From the NCBI GenBank assembly GCA_949317995.1, contig OX439050.1:49105777-49169776 (forward strand): a stretch of DNA of 64,000 bases. The letters run 5' to 3'. Within the stretch, counting starts at the first letter, position 1. Each line of letters opens with the position of its first letter. A model generated the notes under the pieces. That model was given only the letters and a program-made list of their open reading frames with translations, had not been told where the DNA came from and did no database searches. Source of the stretch: Acholoe squamosa (taxonomy: Eukaryota; Annelida; Polychaeta; Phyllodocida; Polynoidae). A program made the position numbers and the translations under genes. Shown piece by piece: positions 59,501 through 64,000 of this stretch.

Positions 59501-61087
59501 AAGATGTAGAAATGAAAATACTAATGTATTGGGATGACTGAATTTATGGATTATGTTACAGACATGAAAGACTAGACAAATCCTAATTTTTTTATTCTTT
59601 TTTTAGACAGTGGTGATCCGATTGAGTATTGATTACGTTCTAGACCTAGGAGAAGGAAACATAGTCCCATCATAACTATTTATCTTTTAGTTTCATTCAT
59701 TTATCTATTTCTAATGCGTTTAGCATTATCTCACAATTTCCTTAATCTACAAGTACACACCATCATCTTGTTTCTTGGCTTTGTCATCTTCATCTTCGCT
59801 GTCGCTCTCAAACCCTTCCTTGACTCCATGACGGCGGAGTTGTTTGAGGCGCTGTCGGTACTCTTCCACCTCGTCATCGTCACTGCTGTCACTCGCCACT
59901 CCAAGCACCTCCACCTGCACAAACAGATTGCAAAACCACCGTAATCTCCCGCGTATAAGGCGCGTCTTTGACATGAATCAGAGGCTCCCCGCACCTTATA
60001 GAATAAGCCCAAAGTCTGCATGCATCTTATAGACAGGGGATTTTTACTATAGAACAGTACTGAACCCTCAAAAAATTACTCCCAGATGTGCCTTATAGGG
60101 TTTCCCTCAACTCAGGCTGCATCTTATATGTGGGAGATTACGGTAAGTACTATATTTGGTAAACTAAAGGTGCTTTCAAACCCACAGCCCACAAGATATT
60201 AAAATATAGCGATAATATGGGTCACATAGCGTGCGAGAGTCGGTGCCTGTCTGGCGTTGAAATGTACATGCTAATCACCATTCCCAGCAATCGCAGTGCC
60301 AAAGTCTAGCCCAGATCACAGCCACCGCTGTTTCCCGAAGATTACAAACAATCATGTAATGTTAGGTTAGTGACTTTCACAAAAGAATCTACGAGATGGC
60401 TGGCGTCATGTCTGCACCGACACATCCTCCTATGTTATCGCTATAATCCTCCTGTTCCATTACCTACACAGTTCACTTTTTTCTATAAATTCAAGCTGAA
60501 TGATTTATCACATGATTATACATTGTATAAAAAAAAAAATGGTTAGGAACTCACCCGTTCATCATCACTGAAGTCTGGTTGTTTTTGCGCCTTTACTCCT
60601 TTATTTAGAAGAATCTGAAAAAAAAATCAGAAGTACTCAATGCAATACATACACCAGAGCTGCCAAAGACTTTTTTAATGCAGGCCAAATAGGCCTGTGT
60701 CTAGACAGCTTACACTGGCCATTTCCCTCTCGTCCAGGTCATATGAGCATTAACTTCCTTGTATATAGTTTATCCTAACCAAAACTTAGACAACTTGGAG
60801 GATTTGAAAATTTCTTTTCACCACTGAGATAGCTGAGATCATGACAGCCTATTCAGACTGGCGGCTGAAAGACCTACATTGGCCACTAAGATTCTGTTCA
60901 CACTAAATGTCAAAGCTTATAGTAGATTTTTATATTTTTTCTACCCACCTTCTCTTTCTCCATGTGAAACTTGTCCACATCATCGTGAAAGAAATCGTCA
61001 TCCTGTGGGTTAGGAACTTTCTCCTTCTCGTAAGCACGCTCATCATCTGAGTCATATTTCACTGTTGGCTTGGACTGTTTCCCCTTC
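53507..61087 (-). CDS. UTP3: UTP3/SAS10, small-subunit processome factor (5' end missing)
   Basis: Nucleolar protein of the U3 snoRNP/small-subunit processome, acting in 18S rRNA maturation. Fourteen exons, 61087-60949, 60614-60555, 59914-59761, 59463-59386, 58201-58083, 57796-57659, 56979-56867, 56326-56227, 56021-55882, 55579-55471, 55273-55161, 54856-54760, 54637-54530 and 53596-53507, splice into 518 residues with every phase matching. Seen: acidic N-terminal half (DSDDE, DFSDDE, SDSEDEDD), GKKRKGYYWADD, the Sas10/Utp3/C1D domain (about 205-300: LTTESPELLELIDDYKSK, KVELYLNYCMNVSFYLMLKA, HPIVNRLVQYRK), a basic linker, and the C-terminal Sas10 domain (about 444-518: GKRGVTYQILKNKG, NPRVKNRMKARKQKIRRKGQ, RYGGELSGIRAGIKRS). 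Human UTP3 is 479 residues. The first seen exon opens with a split codon, so a short start exon lies further right and was not identified. Confidence 0.93.
53999..54294. mobile_element. CCGTAATCTCCCGCG-family TIR element, copy 3
   Basis: Left TACCATAATCTCCCGTGTAT; right end in reverse complement TACCGTTATCTCCCGCGTAT. In the last UTP3 intron. Confidence 0.7.
54365..54500. repeat. Fragment related to the foldback at 9126-9377
   Basis: GATGCACCAATGAAGTGCTG followed by repeated GCATGATGCA and TGCATCATGA words. It resembles the arms of the 9126-9377 foldback and lies in the last UTP3 intron, ending 30 bp from exon 13. Confidence 0.45.
54530..54637 (-). CDS. UTP3: UTP3 exon (C-terminal Sas10 domain, basic)
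   Basis: Residues 454-489: ILKNKGLQAPKKKEQRNPRV then KNRMKARKQKIRRKGQ. Phase 0 at both ends; donor CAG|GTCTGT. Confidence 0.92.
54760..54856 (-). CDS. UTP3: UTP3 exon
   Basis: Residues 422-453, GFVENEEGHEGPVGPTYQDE then EDLDGKRGVTYQ; opens with the third base of Gly421. KRGVTYQ is the start of the C-terminal Sas10 domain. Confidence 0.9.
55161..55273 (-). CDS. UTP3: UTP3 exon
   Basis: Residues 384-420, SRKRKAADDGLTAGEREAME then LYEAMKSGKKARPEEDTG. Acceptor ATTTTAG, donor GG|GTAAGA. Confidence 0.9.
55471..55579 (-). CDS. UTP3: UTP3 exon (Lys/Glu-rich linker)
   Basis: Residues 348-383, AKQKEARKAKATAAEGEEDS then GAEENEASIDKGGRSW. It opens with one base that completes Lys347 from the previous exon; this joins directly to 55882-56021, so no exon is needed between them. 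Confidence 0.85.
55882..56021 (-). CDS. UTP3: UTP3 exon
   Basis: Residues 301-346, VMMQLEDADRQMAAEVDDLL then TKVKSGVKVTMVTSKPQTSV. Follows the Sas10/C1D domain. Donor AAAAA|GTAAGT. Confidence 0.9.
56227..56326 (-). CDS. UTP3: UTP3 exon (end of Sas10/C1D domain)
   Basis: Residues 268-300, YCMNVSFYLMLKAKHTPQLH then SHPIVNRLVQYRK. Closely parallels the human NISFYLILKA and HPVIERLVTYR blocks. Confidence 0.93.
56542..56796. mobile_element. CCGTAATCTCCCGCG-family TIR element, copy 4
   Basis: Left TACCGTAATCTCCCGCGTAT; right end in reverse complement TACCGTAATCTCCCGCGTAG. About 20-bp matching TIRs with TA edges; G and C runs inside. In a UTP3 intron, 70 bp from the exon at 56867. Confidence 0.8.
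56867..56979 (-). CDS. UTP3: UTP3 exon (Sas10/C1D domain)
   Basis: Residues 230-266, MTELHDRWLPLLELEKSGSL then PPSQGTKYVHTKVELYL, ending two bases into Asn267. Matches human EPLLELV and KYNLYLNYC region. Confidence 0.93.
57659..57796 (-). CDS. UTP3: UTP3 exon (start of Sas10/C1D domain)
   Basis: Residues 184-229: a Lys-rich opening (SMKKPEKKEEKKIKTD), then LSHRAKLELLTTESPELLEL and IDDYKSK. TESPELLELI is the family signature. Confidence 0.95.
58083..58201 (-). CDS. UTP3: UTP3 exon
   Basis: Completes Asp144, then residues 145-183, DGSGDEPAAAELEEKEALNL then QRKMAEQLDDTDFGLGVFE. Parallels human QRRLAQALQEDDFG. Confidence 0.9.
58569..59363. mobile_element. CCGTAATCTCCCGCG-family TIR element, copy 5, with internal minisatellite
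   Basis: Left TACCGTAATCTCCCGCGTAG; right end in reverse complement TACCGTAATCTCCCGCGTAG: identical over 20 bp. At 795 bp it is three times longer than its relatives because of a tandem repeat at 58761-59215. Contains CAGCATTTTGTTTGGCGTAG, shared with copies 2 and 4. In a UTP3 intron, 22 bp from the exon at 59386. Confidence 0.85.
58761..59215. repeat. 86-94 bp minisatellite inside a TIR element
   Basis: Units start ATGAGTTCAAGCTGTCATCG at 58761, 58848, 58934, 59020, 59114 and 59202 (last partial). Each also has CACACGGTC.GCG, GAGCAAATCTACAG and CTGCCGCGCTGCT. It is notably GC-rich (CpG-rich) compared with the surroundings. Confidence 0.9.
59386..59463 (-). CDS. UTP3: UTP3 exon
   Basis: Residues 118-143, LPNEKAWGKKRKGYYWADDV then SDEDE. 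Human counterpart WGQRKKLYYDTD. It is split at both ends within codons that join correctly to the neighbours. Confidence 0.92.
59761..59914 (-). CDS. UTP3: UTP3 exon (acidic)
   Basis: Residues 67-117, VEVLGVASDSSDDDEVEEYR, QRLKQLRRHGVKEG and FESDSEDEDDKAKKQDD. Acidic Ser/Asp/Glu tracts resemble CK2 targets typical of nucleolar proteins. Confidence 0.88.
59938..60145. mobile_element. CCGTAATCTCCCGCG-family TIR element, copy 6
   Basis: Left CACCGTAATCTCCCGCGTAT; right end in reverse complement TACCGTAATCTCCCACATAT. In the UTP3 intron immediately upstream of the acidic exon (24 bp from 59914). Confidence 0.75.
60555..60614 (-). CDS. UTP3: UTP3 exon (20 codons)
   Basis: Residues 47-66, ILLNKGVKAQKQPDFSDDER. 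Phase 0 at both ends; acceptor TTTTTTTTTCAG, donor CGG|GTGAGT. Confidence 0.85.
60949..61087 (-). CDS. UTP3: UTP3 first recognised exon
   Basis: One base plus residues 1-46 of the visible protein, KGKQSKPTVKYDSDDERAYE, KEKVPNPQDDDFFHD and DVDKFHMEKEK. DDVDKFH parallels human DQVDDFHEAR. Acceptor GCACTTTCAG; the upstream start exon is not identified. Confidence 0.88.
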
Positions 61088-61176
61088 CTGAAAGTGCAAT
61101 GAATGACTTAGCAAATGTACCATAACCTTGTGCAATAGGCACACCAGGAGTTTAACCCAATGCTAATTGCTATAAG

Positions 61177-61437
61177 CAGGGTTCCCACAAAATCCTTACA
61201 CTTGAATTCCATGACATTTCCATGACTTTCCATGACAAAAATAAAAATTTTCGATGACTTTATTAACTAATTCTTGACACGATCGGGTTAAACCCCCCAG
61301 CAAAATTTGTGCAATCATAGTGGAAAAAAATCGTATGTTCCAATTGATTTGAAATATTTATTCAGTTTTCCCATTTTCCATGACTTATGAGATTTACAAA
61401 AAAAATCCATGACATTCCATGACGTGTGGGAACCCTG
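61177..61437. mobile_element. hAT-like MITE with CAGGGTTCCCACA ends
   Basis: Left CAGGGTTCCCACAAAATCC; right end in reverse complement CAGGGTTCCCACACGTCA. TATAAG lies immediately outside both ends (61171-61176 and 61438-61443). CAGGG termini suggest the hAT group, whose duplication is usually 8 bp, so 6 visible bases leaves the class open. The interior repeats TCCATGACATTTCC-type words. Confidence 0.7.
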
Positions 61438-61575
61438 TATAAGTAGACCTGCCGGTCCCTAGGCATATGATGTTAGGTACAGAGCTCCCTTAGCGGCAGA
61501 CTGTGTGGAAACTCCCACACTATGTATAAGGTGCAGCTGGGCGTTAATTTGGGCAGTTTGATATAACCGGTATGG

Positions 61576-61610
61576 TACCGTAATACCCGCATATAAGGCG
61601 CACCTCAAAT
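61576..61610. repeat. Single end of CCGTAATCTCCCGCG-family element, copy 7
   Basis: TACCGTAATACCCGCATATA then AGGCGCACC. No opposite end found nearby. Confidence 0.5.
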
Positions 61611-62010
61611 ATAATCATTGGTGACATTTATCATCAGGGGGGTTGGGACACAACATGGGGTGGGCTTCTTGTGGGGAGTCATAGAAATCATTAGTGTAGC
61701 TTAGTTGTTGTTGGGTTTTTCAGCAATAAAATGAAAAGGTCTGTGGACTTCTAAAGATGATAAAGTTCAGAGAGTGGGAGAAAAAAAAACACCCAAAAAG
61801 CAGAGGAGTTCTGGTTAAGGGGGTATGCAAAATATGTTCTCAGTTACAGTGCTCGGGATGAAAATTTCAGTGTGTAAAAAAGTCAAGGATCCTTGAACAA
61901 CAAACAGCCGCAAGTAAAGACAGCGTGAGTTTATGTGAGAAAACAACTTTAAGTTCCAAGCCAACCTTAAGTTAAGGGTTGGGTCATTTACTCACTGCCA
62001 GCTATTCTGA

Positions 62011-62145
62011 GGTAGCAGATTGTGGCATAGGCACAGCCATTGCTGAAGCTTGTTACCAGCGAGTTCTACTGATAAGAGCTATCAGATGGGTACCAGTTGG
62101 CCCCCGAGAGGGCCACAGTGAATAGTTGGGATCATCTCATTGGTT
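62011..62145 (+). repeat. Dispersed repeat R1, copy 3
   Basis: GCAGATTGTGGCATAGGCAC, CCATTGCTGAAGCTTGTTAC, GAGCTATCAGATGGGTACC and a GGGATCATCTCATTGG tail; collinear with 3661-3805 and 33711-33850. Confidence 0.6.
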
Positions 62146-62164
62146 AATAATTAAGTCCATATAG

Positions 62165-62410
62165 CAAAAATTGGCCGGTGTTGGGTGCCCATTGGGGTGA
62201 CGTAGGCCTGACCATTGGCATTTTGCCGACCAAATGCCAACATTGGCAGGACATCAGCAAAATTGGCTGACCATTGCCGATGCTGATGTTTGCCGAAAAA
62301 TGCAAACGTTAGGTCTATGTTGGCATTTGGTCAGCAATGTCAGGCCTATGTTCGCAGGATGGCCAGCTGGTTGGGCCAACGTCAGGCTGATGTTATGCCA
62401 ATGTCTTTGT
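62165..62410. repeat. TTGGC/GCCAA-rich repeat
   Basis: Dense alternating TTGGC and GCCAA or GCCGA words (for example GACCATTGGCATTTTGCCGA, CCAAATGCCAACATTGGC), partly self-complementary. No exact unit can be fixed by eye. Confidence 0.5.
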
Positions 62411-63274
62411 GCTACCCATAGAGCTTTTTCAGCGAATGTGTATTCACACCCTCGGCAGCCCTGGTGGAGATCTCAAAAGTAAACAGAAGTACCACACTCA
62501 TTGCAGTCTAGGTTGGAGCAGGCATATGCCTACTTCCACATGCAATTTTTAACATCTATACAAAGTGCACATTCATAATTCTTAGTTCCGCATGTTCCCC
62601 TACATCTCAATTATTACTGGTGAAAAGGATATTTTGATCAAGCTACAGGGTTGGGAGAAAATTGGGATTTTATACAAGGTAGTAGATTCCCACACTGAAG
62701 CCAGCCACTCACTATCACAGCCTGCGCAGGCCATCCTTCTAAATTCACATAAGATCTTTCACATAAGAATTTTTTCGCCCCACCCCCTTTATCTCATAGT
62801 AATGCACAGGCTATCTCACTATAAAAGAAGGGGCTGTCTACCCCTCCCCCATGAGGGATCTAAATATGTTTGCCCCCTCCCCCGAAAAGATAGGCACTTT
62901 CAACAAAAGATTTAAACCGATTGCAGAAAAAAAAATATTGGTCACATTCGATTGAGCTCATTGCAAATTTTTCAATTCTTTTGGAATTATCTTTCTATCT
63001 TGTGTAGAACCAGAGATACAAGACAAATAGTGTCCGAAATATTGAGGCAAGTGGCAGAAATAGAAAGTGGTAGAAATAGGTGATGTGAGTGCAGCCATGC
63101 ACTGACCACTGTCAGTGGCCACCTGCTTGGCTGTCACTATAGCAGTGATATGAATGGCCAACACTTCCCAAATGTTTAATTTTTTGGTCCTCTCAAAGGT
63201 ATCAGTGCGCAAAGTGACAGAAACATGAAATTTCATATTCTGTCAGAAGCTCCAATATAACCTTCATATTCAAC

Positions 63275-63586
63275 TTAGGCCACACCAAAAAAATAAGTTG
63301 GTCTACAGATTTTGGTTTTGAAAAAATGGTGCGAGCGAGCAAATTTTTTTTTTTTTTTTTAAAGAATTTTTTGGCGTCTAATGGATTCCTTGCTGGGAAA
63401 TTGAGGCGAGCGAACAAATTTTATTTTTTTAAAAATTTTGCCAAACATCACAAAGAGAAAACTTGTAGAAACTGAAGCGAGCGAAATCCAAAGACAAGAT
63501 TTTTTTCAAAGAAAAAAAAAATTTGTGTTTCCGAAAATGTGGAGAGGGCGATCCGTAGACCAACTTATTTTTTTGGTGTGGCCTTA
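63275..63586. mobile_element. 312-bp foldback with GGCCACACC ends
   Basis: Left TTAGGCCACACCAAAAAAAT then AAGTTGGTCTAC; right end in reverse complement TAAGGCCACACCAAAAAAAT then AAGTTGGTCTAC, about 35 bp. The interior has A/T runs and repeated GCGAGCGA words, no supported ORF. Confidence 0.75.
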
Positions 63587-64000
63587 CTATAAAATGTTTA
63601 ATAATTGGAATTTTTCCTCCCCGATTTCTCTGGTGGGTACTTTGATATCTAATCTGCAAGGATTACTAAAAGTCAATGAAAAAAGTCTACTAAGGTCCTA
63701 AATCGGCGATATCGGCAAGGTCACGAGTAGCGGCCATACTCACACCTTGCAAAAAGTGTCACTGCACTCTGCCAGCTTTTCTCACCCCCCCCCACGACAG
63801 CGGCTTTGTCAAAGTACCTACAAAAGACCATCCCTCCCTGTTGACGTGTTGTTAAGGCCAATGGAACTTACACTGCAGTTTACCATCCACCCCCCGCATG
63901 CTTTTGAAGGGGCCACATGAGAAAATTTCATTATTCATTATCTAAAAAAAAAATTGAAAAAGTTCTCAAAAATGCATTTTGACATGATAGGAATGACCAA

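Larger units (their letters stand above)
61088..64000. other. Repeat-rich region upstream of UTP3
   Basis: Should contain or lead to the UTP3 start exon and promoter, but no convincing one was found. Supported contents: a CAGGGTTCCC TIR element, one end of the CCGTAATAC family (61576-61610), repeat R1 copy 3, a TTGGC-rich stretch and a foldback at 63275-63586. Confidence 0.4.

Noticed and set aside
62845..62865. UTP3 start exon candidate ATGGGGGAGGG|GTAGAC (minus)
   Set aside because: Phase fits, but it is 11 bases in G/C-run repeat-like sequence with no other support.

Overview
This is eukaryotic, animal nuclear DNA. The genes are split into short exons with canonical GT/AG junctions. The window is AT-leaning and packed with microsatellites, a minisatellite, terminal-inverted-repeat (TIR) mini-transposons (MITEs), foldback hairpins, SINE-like repeats and a decayed DIRS-type retrotransposon. 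Gene content (TMEM26, a cytosolic sulfotransferase, a multi-exon UTP3/SAS10) and the repeat style suggest a marine invertebrate, perhaps an invertebrate deuterostome such as a lancelet or acorn worm. That placement is inference; nothing read here names the species.

Layout. 1-10343: repeat-rich DNA with no gene recognised except a decayed transposon-like ORF on the minus strand (about 4956-6500). 10344-14033 (+): a cytosolic sulfotransferase (SULT) gene or relic, split by a foldback element and carrying a one-base frameshift. 14034-26966: about 13 kb of MITEs, hairpins and a tRNA-derived SINE, with one doubtful exon pair near 24.8-25.0 kb. 26982-50680 (+): TMEM26, four coding exons joining cleanly into 388 residues. 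Its first intron is 20 kb and holds a 1 kb minisatellite, GA and TA microsatellites, several hairpins, a nuclear-receptor-half-site tandem repeat and the DIRS relic. 50681-53506: the gap between two tail-to-tail genes, with MITEs. 53507-61087 (-): UTP3/SAS10, fourteen coding exons that splice into 518 residues in one consistent frame; the start exon was not found. 61088-64000: more repeats.

How the genes relate. The three genes are unrelated housekeeping or metabolic functions: ribosome biogenesis (UTP3), a multi-pass membrane protein (TMEM26) and sulfonation (SULT). There is no sign of a co-ordinated cassette. The most noteworthy signals are: (i) seven insertions or ends of one TA-flanked TIR family within 10.3 kb around UTP3, one swollen by an internal 86-94 bp minisatellite; (ii) two near-identical 67-68 bp hairpin elements 31 kb apart; (iii) a SINE-like repeat with an exact 14-bp target duplication; (iv) a perfect RFX X-box ending one base before the TMEM26 start codon; (v) a MITE with a 33-bp tandem repeat built on a 16-bp palindrome. 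I found no complete undescribed system.
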